This document shows, piece after piece, positions 1-8,426 of a stretch of 9,914 bases of DNA. Made by a program: the position numbers and the translations under genes. Under the pieces are notes generated by a model. The model worked only from the letters and a program-made list of their open reading frames with translations. It was not told the origin of the DNA and did no database searches. Every line of letters starts with the position of its first letter. The first letter of the stretch is position 1. This DNA comes from Gammaproteobacteria bacterium (GTDB lineage: Bacteria; Pseudomonadota; Gammaproteobacteria; UBA7966), in NCBI GenBank assembly GCA_003485715.1, contig DNIF01000192.1, positions 1 through 9,914 of the forward strand, in the 5' to 3' direction.

Positions 1-1576
<1,576 letters not shown>

Positions 1577-1602
1577 GCAGTAGCGTCTCCGGGATACACT
1601 GC
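1577..1602 (-). promoter_or_regulatory. Hairpin with the gltB ribosome binding site in its loop
   Basis: On the minus strand GCAGT (1602-1598) pairs perfectly with ACTGC (1581-1577), which directly abuts the gltB ATG. The 16-base loop contains the Shine-Dalgarno-like GGAGA (GGAG at 1590-1587, 10 bases before the start). The stem is short, so this may be chance, but it could modulate initiation. The inverted repeat is directly visible; any function is inference. Confidence 0.35.
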
Positions 1603-1641
1603 CAAGCGGGGCCGCAGCAGCACCCGCGCAAAAGGCCGGCG

Positions 1642-1671
1642 AGTATAGCGCCCGCGTCGCGCGGCGGCCAA
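1642..1671 (-). promoter_or_regulatory. Putative sigma70-type promoter of gltB
   Basis: On the minus strand a TATACT box (1647-1642, five of six matches to TATAAT) is preceded by TTGGCC (1671-1666, four of six matches to TTGACA) with an 18-base spacer. Transcription would start near 1635 and leave a leader of about 60 bases before the gltB ATG. It lies in the only sizeable gap before gltB, which fits glutamate synthase being expressed separately from the pilus/aro genes. The box call is visual; no transcript data support it. Confidence 0.5.
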
Positions 1672-1703
1672 AGGGTCTCCGTCCGAGGGACTTGTGCCCG
1701 CGA

Positions 1704-3356
1704 TCAACGCGTGGGAGGAACCACGCGCTGCAGTTCGACGGCGCGCCTCGGAAAGGGTCCTTGCGCCCGCAGGGCCTGCGGAAGGGTCGCGAGCGCCGCA
1801 CTGGCGCGGGCGCGGTCTGGGTAGGGACCCACCACCACCACGTACCACGGCTTGCCATCACGAGTCGTCGGAATGACCCGTGCCTTTCCCTCCAGGCCGT
1901 GGCGTGCAATCGCAGAGCGAGCGGCCGGAAGCCTGTCTGAGGCAAATACTTGCAGCAGCCAGGCCCCGTCATCCAGACGCGCGAGCCAGGCGAGATCGGC
2001 CCCCGCGGCCGCAGCCACCGAGGGCGATGCGCGTGGAGGTGCCTCCACCGAAGCTGGCGGGGGCGACGGTCTGGACGGGGGTTCCGGTGCTGCCACCGGA
2101 TCCCGCTCGTCCGCTTTTTTTCCGGGTGCCGTGGCCTGCCGCGGCGCGTCCTCTGGCGGGGGAGGCATCTCCCGGACGGGATCCACCGACGGCCCCGGCA
2201 AAGGCGCGATTGCCTCTGCACCGCCGGCCGTCGGCTCCCCCGTAGCCCCGGGTCCGTCGGGCTCGGGCGGAGCGAGGGCAATGGCAGAGGCGCCACTCTC
2301 TGCCCCCGCGACTTGGCCGGGCGCACGGTCAGTGACGGCAATCGGCGGCTCGGAGCCGGTCGCCGCAGCTTTACCATCGTCGACCGCACGCCCCTGTTCG
2401 GGAAAGCTCACGATCGGCGTGGCCGGCGCCTGAACATCGAGTGGCGGCAAGACCAGCGTATCGATGACCGATCCTGCGGACTCACCCACCGCCTCCGGGG
2501 CGGGGTCACGCCAGAGCAGCGCCCGCACGAGCAGACTGGTCACGAAGATGAAGGCAACGAGCCCCATCACCAGGGCGTACTTGCGCGCCTGCGGCGCGCC
2601 CAGCGCGGGGGCCTTGGCGACACGCTCCGCCGGCTCGGCCTCCGCGGCGGCGACAGCGGCCACCGCGCGCACGAAGCGCGCATACAGGGGGCCGGGCAGT
2701 CCCCCGGTCTCGCGGTGCAGGCGCCGCACTGCATCGGGCGGTAACCGCACCCCCCGAAGCCCATCGGCCTGCTGGCGCGCGGCCAGGTAATCCGCCACCT
2801 CTGGCTCCTCGAGCGGAGGCATCTCCAGGCTGTGCGGCATGCCACCGAGTAGCCCGCGCAGGGGTGACGACGCCAGACGAGCCTCCAGCACCGGTCTACC
2901 CACGAGCAGCAACCGCGGTCGGCAGCGTGCGCCCAGACGCGAAACGACATTCAACAAGGACACGAGCATGGCATCGTGGGCGCGATCCGCATCATCGAGC
3001 AGGATCACCGGTATCCGATCCCGACGCGCCCAGCCTGCAAGGACCGTCATGAGCCCCTCGGTGGGATCGCCGTCTCCCCCAGCCTCGGCGGCAATGCCAG
3101 GCTCCCAGGCCTCGGCAAGGTGCCCCGCCACTTCCTCGGTAGTGGCGGCGGCCGCTCCATCCAGCATCGCCCAGGACCAGTTCTCGGGAGCACGCTGCAG
3201 CAGTTCCGTCAGCAGGGCCGTCTTGCCGGAGCCCTCCGGCCCGGTCAGCACGACCGCCTGCTGGCCGAACTCGATCAGATGCAGCAAAAGATCAAGGCGC
3301 TGCTCCAGCGCCGGCGACAACCAGAAGAAGGGTGGTGCCTCCTGCGCTTGGCTCAT
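1704..3356 (-). CDS. DamX-like protein: AAA ATPase, membrane segment and SPOR domain
   Basis: 550-residue bitopic inner-membrane protein. Residues about 10-240 form an ExeA/MshM-like AAA ATPase with Walker A GPEGSGKT (39-46) and Walker B ILLDDAD (118-124), ending in the typical GGLPGPLY helix. A hydrophobic segment spans about 260-278. Residues about 283-463 are a Pro/Ala/Gly-rich, presumably periplasmic linker. A SPOR domain covers about 464-545 (starts GAWLLQVFAS, contains WYVVVVGPYPDRARA). SPOR domains bind glycan strands stripped of stem peptides at division septa, and DamX of E. coli is a division protein, so a role at the septum or in coupling cell-wall state to an ATPase is inferred. 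Its place after aroB and before gltB matches the Pseudomonas DamX-type gene. The ATG overlaps the dgt stop (ATGA), with GGAG at 3367-3364, seven bases upstream. An in-frame A7 run lies at codons 413-414. The cytoplasmic partner and ATPase activity are unknown. Confidence 0.9.
   Translation of the reverse strand: MSQAQEAPPFFWLSPALEQRLDLLLHLIEFGQQAVVLTGPEGSGKTALLTELLQRAPENWSWAMLDGAAAATTEEVAGHLAEAWEPGIAAEAGGDGDPTEGLMTVLAGWARRDRIPVILLDDADRAHDAMLVSLLNVVSRLGARCRPRLLLVGRPVLEARLASSPLRGLLGGMPHSLEMPPLEEPEVADYLAARQQADGLRGVRLPPDAVRRLHRETGGLPGPLYARFVRAVAAVAAAEAEPAERVAKAPALGAPQARKYALVMGLVAFIFVTSLLVRALLWRDPAPEAVGESAGSVIDTLVLPPLDVQAPATPIVSFPEQGRAVDDGKAAATGSEPPIAVTDRAPGQVAGAESGASAIALAPPEPDGPGATGEPTAGGAEAIAPLPGPSVDPVREMPPPPEDAPRQATAPGKKADERDPVAAPEPPSRPSPPPASVEAPPRASPSVAAAAGADLAWLARLDDGAWLLQVFASDRLPAARSAIARHGLEGKARVIPTTRDGKPWYVVVVGPYPDRARASAALATLPQALRAQGPFPRRAVELQRVVPPTR
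2115..2121 (-). other. A7 heptamer in -1 slippery register inside the DamX-like gene
   Basis: The minus strand reads GGA AAA AAA GCG across codons 412-415, so the run is in the A-AAA-AAA register used by -1 ribosomal frameshift sites such as dnaX (A-AAA-AAG). After a -1 slip the frame stays open for about 48 codons and ends at TGA 1971-1969, just before the SPOR domain, whose first codon is near 1967. The run and the stop position are seen directly; frameshifting is inference. Confidence 0.35.
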
Positions 3357-4483
3357 GTCGGGACTCCAGCCTCGAAGACGCGCCGATACTCGGCCACCGC
3401 AAAGCGGTCAGTCATCCCCGCGATGTAGTCGCTGATGGCCTGCATCTGCGCCGGGACGTCTTCGCGCTGGCATTCGGGGGGCAACAGACGTGGCTCGTCG
3501 GCGAAGGCGGCGAACAACTCGCGCACAAGCCTGCGCCCCTTCATCGCCATGCGATGGACCCGATGGTGCTGGTAGAGGGCATCCCGCAGGAAGCGCTTCA
3601 CGGCAAGGTGATGCTCGCGCATGGCGGGCGACAACGCCACCAGCGGCTCGCCGAATGCTTGCACGTCCCCCGGGCAAGTCACGCGGGCATCCGCCAGCCG
3701 CTCCTGGCTGTTGCGAATGAGATCCGTCACGTTCGCATCGATGGACCGGCGAATCACTTCATGCATGAGGCGACGGTCATCCAGCTGCGGCCACTGCCTT
3801 TGCACCGCCACGGCGGCGCGCGCGAATGGTTCGTAGGCAAGAACCTGCGCGGGTTGCAGCAGCCCGGCGCGCAGACCGTCGTCCACATCGTGGTTGTTGT
3901 AGGCGATCTCATCGGCGATGTTCGCCACCTGCGCCTCCAGGGACGGTTGCCCGCCCTCGATGAAACGGACCGCCACGGCACCGAGTGCGCCCGCACGCGC
4001 GCGTGAGCAATGTTTCAGGATGCCCTGGCGGGTCTCGAGGGTGAGATTGAGCCCGGGAAATGCTGCGTAGCGATCTTCGAGCAGGTCCACGATGCGCAGG
4101 CCATGGGCGTTGTGTTCGAAGCCACCATGCGTGGCCATGCAGGCATCGAGTGCGTGCTGCCCGGCATGACCAAAGGGAGCGTGCCCGAGATCGTGGGCGA
4201 GCGCGATCGCCTCGGTGAGTGCCTCGTTGAGTTGCAGCGCCGAGGCGACGGTGCGGGCAATCTGTGCGACCTCCAGGGTGTGCGTGAGACGCGATCGAAA
4301 CATGTCGCCCTCATAACTCGCGAACACCTGGCACTTTTGCTCGAGCCTTCTGAAGGCCGCACTGTGCACGATTCGATCACGGTCACGCATGTGCTCCGTG
4401 CGAAACGGTGGCGGATCTTCCGGATGGGCGCGACCGCCCGGGGACTGAAGCGGCGTAGCCCACGAAGCAAGCGGCCCGTTCAT
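3353..4483 (-). CDS. dgt: Deoxyguanosinetriphosphate triphosphohydrolase-like protein (HD superfamily)
   Basis: 376-residue cytosolic enzyme expected to split dNTPs (dGTP in the classic case) into deoxynucleoside and tripolyphosphate, so tuning the dNTP pool. The HD-domain metal ligands are all present: His68 (in RLTHTLEV), His97-Asp98 (in AHDLGHAPFGH) and Asp191 (in NIADEIAYNNHD). Family signatures RDRDRIVHSAAFRRL (33-47) and GFEHNAHGLR (121-130) are also there. The length fits the shorter dGTPase-like group rather than the E. coli enzyme of about 505 residues, so substrate preference is uncertain and may be broader. The ATG at 4483 has only a weak upstream GGGCGG; Met32 is an alternative start, but it would leave almost nothing before the RDRD motif. 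It lies 24 bases after aroB, in the same frame as aroB, and its TGA overlaps the ATG of the DamX-like gene by 4 bases, implying translational coupling. Confidence 0.92.
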   Translation of the reverse strand: MNGPLASWATPLQSPGGRAHPEDPPPFRTEHMRDRDRIVHSAAFRRLEQKCQVFASYEGDMFRSRLTHTLEVAQIARTVASALQLNEALTEAIALAHDLGHAPFGHAGQHALDACMATHGGFEHNAHGLRIVDLLEDRYAAFPGLNLTLETRQGILKHCSRARAGALGAVAVRFIEGGQPSLEAQVANIADEIAYNNHDVDDGLRAGLLQPAQVLAYEPFARAAVAVQRQWPQLDDRRLMHEVIRRSIDANVTDLIRNSQERLADARVTCPGDVQAFGEPLVALSPAMREHHLAVKRFLRDALYQHHRVHRMAMKGRRLVRELFAAFADEPRLLPPECQREDVPAQMQAISDYIAGMTDRFAVAEYRRVFEAGVPT

Positions 4484-4507
4484 GTACCGCCCAGCCGTGA
4501 TGGCTCC

Positions 4508-5596
4508 CTAGGCGGTTGCGTCAGGCGCACGCGCGAGGGTGGCATCAAGTGCCCCAGAGGGGTAATCAGCGGTCACCATCGCCGAGCCAAGACGCTCCAG
4601 CAGCACGAGGCGTAGCCTGCCGTCTCGTGCCTTCTTGTCGACCCGCATGAGTTCCAACATGCGCGCGGGATCGAGATCCCGGGGGACATCGACTGGCAGG
4701 CCGGCCGCGCGGATGAGTCGGTCGATTCGCAAGCGAAGATCGGAATCGATGCGGCCCAACCGACAGGAGAGATCTGCGGCGAGTGACATGCCAACCGCCA
4801 CCGCCTCGCCATGCAACCAGCTGCCGTAACCCATGCCTGTTTCAATCGCGTGACCGAAGGTGTGCCCGAGGTTGAGGATCTCGCGCAGGCCAGACTCGAG
4901 TTCGTCGATGGCAACCACCTCAGCCTTGATCCGACAGGAGCGCGCCACTGCGTGTGTCAACGCCTCAGGATCCCGGGCGCGCAGACGTGTCATGTTGGCC
5001 TCCAGCCATTCGAAGAAATGGCCATCACGGATGAGCCCGTACTTGATCACCTCGGCCAGACCCGCGGCGTATTCGCGCTCCGGCAGCGTCCCAAGGGTGG
5101 CGAGGTCGGCAATCACCGCCCTTGGCTGGTGAAAGGCGCCAATCATGTTCTTACCGAGCGGATGGTTGACTGCGGTCTTGCCACCGACGGATGAATCCAC
5201 CTGGGCCAACAGAGTGGTCGGGATCTGAATGAACTGCACACCGCGCTGATAGACCGCTGCCGCAAAGCCGGTGATGTCCCCAACCACACCACCACCGAGC
5301 GCCACAAGGGTGCAGTTGCGATCGAAACGCAGCTCGAGTAGCCGCGTCAGAATGGACTCGAGGGTGGCGAGATTCTTGTGTTCCTCGCCATCGCTGATGA
5401 GCAGCGTCTGTGGTGCCCATTCGGCGAGGGCGCGCTCCAGAGGCGCAAGCCAGAACCCGGCAACCGTCGGATTGCTGACCACCAATATCTGGCGGCTACG
5501 CAGGACCGGCGCATACAGCTCCGAGCCTCCCAGGATCGCGCGGCCAACGTGGATCGGGTAGCTGCGGTCACCGAGTCCGACTTCCAGCTTCAACAC
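4508..5596 (-). CDS. aroB: 3-dehydroquinate synthase
   Basis: Second step of the shikimate pathway: converts DAHP to 3-dehydroquinate in the cytosol, using NAD+ and a divalent metal. The 362-residue length is normal. NAD-binding and active-site motifs are GGGVVGDITGF (101-111), IPTTLLAQVDSSVGGKT (125-141) and the lysine-rich NHPLGKNMIGAFHQP (144-158). The metal ligands expected from the E. coli enzyme (Glu184, His247, His264) correspond to Glu182 in AEVIKYG, His245 in NLGHTFGHAIE and His261 in WLHGEAVAVGM. The start is GTG at 5596; it overlaps the aroK TGA by 7 bases (GTGTTGA), with GGAG 11 bases upstream inside aroK, so translation is probably coupled. An immediately following TTG is the only close alternative. 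It precedes dgt by 24 bases. Confidence 0.97.
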   Translation of the reverse strand: MLKLEVGLGDRSYPIHVGRAILGGSELYAPVLRSRQILVVSNPTVAGFWLAPLERALAEWAPQTLLISDGEEHKNLATLESILTRLLELRFDRNCTLVALGGGVVGDITGFAAAVYQRGVQFIQIPTTLLAQVDSSVGGKTAVNHPLGKNMIGAFHQPRAVIADLATLGTLPEREYAAGLAEVIKYGLIRDGHFFEWLEANMTRLRARDPEALTHAVARSCRIKAEVVAIDELESGLREILNLGHTFGHAIETGMGYGSWLHGEAVAVGMSLAADLSCRLGRIDSDLRLRIDRLIRAAGLPVDVPRDLDPARMLELMRVDKKARDGRLRLVLLERLGSAMVTADYPSGALDATLARAPDATA

Positions 5597-6147
5597 GGGC
5601 GGTCGAGCTCCATGGCGATCAGGTTGGTTAGCTGGCGCACTGTACGGTGAGCGGTTGGGACTATCAAATGGGCGACCCCGCGGTACAGAGGGTCCCGCTG
5701 CTGCAACAGTTCCTGGAGTCGCTCACGCGGGTCTGTGTTCATGAGAAGAGGTCGCGAACGATCCCCTCGCGTGCGTTCAACCAGCTGGTTCAATGTCGCC
5801 TCAAGGTAGACAACCAGCCCACGATGCCGCAGGTGCTCGCGGTTCTCGGGCAAAAGCACCGCGCCACCACCGGTCGCGAGCACGATACTCGGTTGTGCAG
5901 TCAGCTCGTCGATGACCTGCGCCTCGCGCTCGCGGAAGCCGGACTCCCCCTCGCGCTCGAAAATGAGGGGGATGGACGCGCCGGTTCGCTCCTCGATGAC
6001 GCGATCACTGTCGAAAAAGGGACGATTCAGCGAACGGGCAAGCTGTCGCCCGACGGTGCTCTTGCCGGCGCCCATGCACCCGACGAGAAACACACTTTTC
6101 GCGCTGCCCCCGTCGCCGCTTGCCGGCCTTGCCGTTGCCTCGCTCAT
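5590..6147 (-). CDS. aroK: Shikimate kinase
   Basis: Phosphorylates shikimate at the 3-hydroxyl with ATP, the fifth step of the shikimate pathway. From the ATG at 6147 it is 185 residues. Walker A GCMGAGKST lies at 23-31, the shikimate-binding acid in FFDSD at Asp46/Asp48, Arg72 in ESGFRERE, the GGG loop at 93-95, and the LID arginine in DRSRPLL near 132. About 18 residues precede the core, a slightly long, Gly/Ala-rich N-terminus compared with the usual ~173 residues. An upstream in-frame TTG (6183) would add 12 residues but has no ribosome binding site, whereas the ATG has GGAG at 6156-6153 with 5-base spacing. It follows pilQ by 44 bases and overlaps aroB by 7. The order pilQ-aroK-aroB is widely conserved in Gammaproteobacteria. 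Confidence 0.96.
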   Translation of the reverse strand: MSEATARPASGDGGSAKSVFLVGCMGAGKSTVGRQLARSLNRPFFDSDRVIEERTGASIPLIFEREGESGFREREAQVIDELTAQPSIVLATGGGAVLLPENREHLRHRGLVVYLEATLNQLVERTRGDRSRPLLMNTDPRERLQELLQQRDPLYRGVAHLIVPTAHRTVRQLTNLIAMELDRPC

Positions 6148-6162
6148 GCCGTCTCCGACGGC
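6148..6162 (-). promoter_or_regulatory. Perfect 6-bp hairpin over the aroK ribosome binding site
   Basis: On the minus strand GCCGTC, loop GGA, GACGGC form a perfect inverted repeat that ends on the base before the aroK ATG. The Shine-Dalgarno GGAG is made of the three loop bases plus the first base of the 3' arm. Such a stem could limit aroK initiation unless ribosomes arriving from pilQ melt it. The repeat is directly visible; the regulatory role is inference. Confidence 0.45.
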
Positions 6163-6191
6163 CGCAACCCCACGTCGCCCCAATAGCCAGG

Positions 6192-8324
6192 TTAACCGGC
6201 GCCCACAGTGTCCTTCAGGATCTTCGGGGTGACGAAGATGAGCAGCTCACGCTTTTCCTCCGTGCGCCCCTCACGCTTGAACAACCAGCCAACGTAGGGC
6301 AAATCGCCGAAGAAGGGGACGCGATCCGTGCCGCGCTGATTCGTGGAGACGAACACGCCGCCCAGCACCACCGTCTCGCCATTATCGACCAGCACCTGGG
6401 TGACGGCGCGGCTGGTGTCGATGGGTGGCGCACCGGCAGCGGCCGGATCGGTGCGGTTGACCGTGTCACGGCGTACCTCCAGGTCCATGATGATGCGCTC
6501 GTCAGGCGTGATCTGGGGCTTGGCCGTCAACGCCAGCACCGCCTTCTTGAACTGCACGTTGGCAATCGCCGCGCCGCCTACGCCCGCGAAGGCCGCGAAG
6601 GGGACTTCCTGTCCCTGTTCGATGATCGCTTCCTTCTGATTGGCCGTGATGATGCGCGGCGCGGAGATCGTCTCGGCCCGGTTCTCCGACTGCGCGGCCT
6701 GCAGCTCGAGCTGCAGCAGGAGCGTACCGATCTTGCCTACCGCGAGACCGATGGCGCCGGCGGGTGTGGTATCGAGCACGGTCGGCAGATCGACGATGTA
6801 CTGCTCGATACCTTCGGAGCCTTCGTTGATGAAGGCCGTACCCTGTCCGAAGCTGGTGTTGCCAGGGCGCCTGCCACCGATTCTGCCGATGTCAGGTGCA
6901 CCGGCCGGATTGAGGTTCCGTGACAGGCCGAAACGCACGCCGAGGTCCTGCAGGAAGGTCTGGTTCGCGACCACAACGCGCGACTCGATGAGCACCTGAC
7001 GCACCGGGATATCCAGCGTCTCTACCACTTTGCGGATATCGGCCAGCCGCTCACCCGTGTCCTGCACGAGCAGGGTATTGGTGCGATCGTCGATCGTGAC
7101 GTTGCCTCGTTCGGACAGCAGCCGGTTCTGCTCAGACTTGATGAGCGCCGCAAGATCCGACGCCTTGGCGTAGTTGACCTGCACGAACTCGGTACGTAGC
7201 GGTGCCAGTTCCGCCAGCGCCTGCCGGGCCTCGAGCTCCTGTTTCTCGCGCTGCGCGAGTTCCTCCTGCGGCGCCACCAGAAGGACGTTCCCGGTCTTGC
7301 GCAGGCCGAGCCCCTTGGTCTTGAGCACGATGTCGAGCGCCTGATCCCACGGCACGTTCTTCAGCCTGAGGGTCACGCTGCCACCGACCGTATCGCTGGT
7401 GACGAGGTTCTGCTCGGTGAAGTCCGCGATGAGCTGGAGTACTGCGCGCACCTCGATGTCCTGGAAATTGAGCGATAGCCGCTCGCCCGTGTAGCCGAGA
7501 CGTTCCTTGCGCGCGGCCTCGACCTCCTCCTTGCTCAGGGGCCGCAACTCCAGCGTGAACTGTTCATCGGTCTGATAGGCGAGGTGCTCGAATTCCCCCG
7601 TGGGCGTAACGATGATGCGAGTGCCGTTGCCATAGCGAATCGTGTCGACGACCTTGGCCGGAGTGGCGAAGTCGCCGACATCAAGTTGCCGATTCAGTGG
7701 TTCGGGCAGATGGACGGTCGGGAAATCCACCAGCAGCTTGCCGCCCTGTTCTTCGATATTCACCGCGACATCGGGTGTGGAAAGCTGCACCACGATCCGC
7801 GCCTCACCGGCATCGCCGCGCCGGAAGTCCACATTGCGGATGCTGGGGCGAGCGCCGTCGGCATCGGCGGCCGCTACATCGCCACGGGCCTGGGGCGGCA
7901 GCGGGTCCTTCATCGCAAGGGTCCCTGATTCGACGGTCACCAGTACGGCATTTCCCTTGCGCTCGATGTTGTAGGGGACCATGTCGACCAGCTTCAGCAC
8001 GACTCGCGTGCGTCCGTCCGCCTCGACCATGTTCACCGACTCCACTGCACCGATGCCGATGTTGCGGATGCGATCCTTGGTTGCAAGCGTGATTCCCGGC
8101 AGGTCGATGGCGATACGCGCCGGATTGTCGACCGTGAATGTCAGCGGTTCGATGCCGGGGTCTGCATCCAGTTGCAGGCGCACCTGGACGCGATTCCCGG
8201 GCAGGGCCGAGTGGGTCACTGCGTCAAGCGTGGCGGCAGTGGCGTAGTTCACGCCCGTGCCACAGAGTGCGAGTATCACGACTCGAACCAGCATCAAGGT
8301 TCGCTTTTGGTGGTGCAGGTTCAT
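6192..8324 (-). CDS. pilQ: Type IV pilus secretin PilQ
   Basis: Outer-membrane secretin that forms the gated channel for the type IV pilus. 710 residues from the chosen ATG, close to Pseudomonas PilQ (about 714). Order: signal peptide 1-30 (basic start, hydrophobic core, likely cut after ATA); two AMIN domains at about 33-131 and 161-261, which bind peptidoglycan; a secretin N0/STN domain at about 284-350 (LNFQDIEVRAVLQLIADFT); an N1/NolW domain at about 376-438; a variable Gly-rich stretch at about 468-525; and the conserved secretin barrel at about 535-703 with ISAPRIITANQKEAIIEQG, VPFFGDLPYVGWLF and ELLIFVTPKIL. The ATG at 8324 was chosen over TTG 8372 and ATG 8342 because it has GAGGAGA 8 bases upstream and gives a clean signal peptide. 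It follows pilP by 102 bases and precedes aroK by 44. Confidence 0.97.
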   Translation of the reverse strand: MNLHHQKRTLMLVRVVILALCGTGVNYATAATLDAVTHSALPGNRVQVRLQLDADPGIEPLTFTVDNPARIAIDLPGITLATKDRIRNIGIGAVESVNMVEADGRTRVVLKLVDMVPYNIERKGNAVLVTVESGTLAMKDPLPPQARGDVAAADADGARPSIRNVDFRRGDAGEARIVVQLSTPDVAVNIEEQGGKLLVDFPTVHLPEPLNRQLDVGDFATPAKVVDTIRYGNGTRIIVTPTGEFEHLAYQTDEQFTLELRPLSKEEVEAARKERLGYTGERLSLNFQDIEVRAVLQLIADFTEQNLVTSDTVGGSVTLRLKNVPWDQALDIVLKTKGLGLRKTGNVLLVAPQEELAQREKQELEARQALAELAPLRTEFVQVNYAKASDLAALIKSEQNRLLSERGNVTIDDRTNTLLVQDTGERLADIRKVVETLDIPVRQVLIESRVVVANQTFLQDLGVRFGLSRNLNPAGAPDIGRIGGRRPGNTSFGQGTAFINEGSEGIEQYIVDLPTVLDTTPAGAIGLAVGKIGTLLLQLELQAAQSENRAETISAPRIITANQKEAIIEQGQEVPFAAFAGVGGAAIANVQFKKAVLALTAKPQITPDERIIMDLEVRRDTVNRTDPAAAGAPPIDTSRAVTQVLVDNGETVVLGGVFVSTNQRGTDRVPFFGDLPYVGWLFKREGRTEEKRELLIFVTPKILKDTVGAG

Positions 8325-8426
8325 GGCTGGGTCTCCTCGCATATGCAGCGGCTGACGTTGGCCGTACACCAACCGTTCAGGCCATGACCACAGGTCTGGT
8401 TCTTGCGACCGTCTGCGGCATCCATC
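8325..8426 (-). other. pilP-pilQ intergenic gap
   Basis: The gap is 102 bases. It carries the pilQ ribosome binding site and a weak inverted repeat (GTTGG, 7-base loop, CCAAC) near 8356-8372. I see no convincing promoter boxes and no terminator with a U-tract. The pilP TGA is in the same frame as the pilQ ATG, and no stop codon lies between them. Confidence 0.6.
8333..8337 (-). promoter_or_regulatory. Ribosome binding site that sets the pilQ start
   Basis: AGGAG on the minus strand, within GAGGAGA, 8 bases before ATG 8324. It excludes the two upstream in-frame candidates (TTG 8372 and ATG 8342), which have no such site and would put extra residues ahead of the signal peptide. Confidence 0.75.

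Noticed and set aside
1681..1703. Possible terminator after the DamX-like gene (GTCC-3-GGAC repeat)
   Set aside because: The stem is only 4 bp and no U-tract follows on the minus strand.
1950..2744. 264-codon plus-strand open frame opposite the DamX-like gene
   Set aside because: It lies opposite the low-complexity Pro/Ala linker and the end of the ATPase domain. Its Arg/Gly-rich composition is what an antisense frame of such a linker gives.
6120..6923. 267-codon plus-strand open frame opposite pilQ
   Set aside because: It covers the conserved secretin barrel on the other strand. No ribosome binding site or recognisable product was seen.
8235..8324. PilQ as a lipoprotein, because of a cysteine in its signal peptide (LALC)
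   Set aside because: The residue before the cysteine is Leu, which breaks the lipobox. A normal signal peptidase I site after ATA fits better.
8356..8372. Inverted repeat GTTGG/CCAAC between pilP and pilQ as a terminator
   Set aside because: The 5-bp stem is flanked by mismatches and lacks a U-tract. It is most likely chance.
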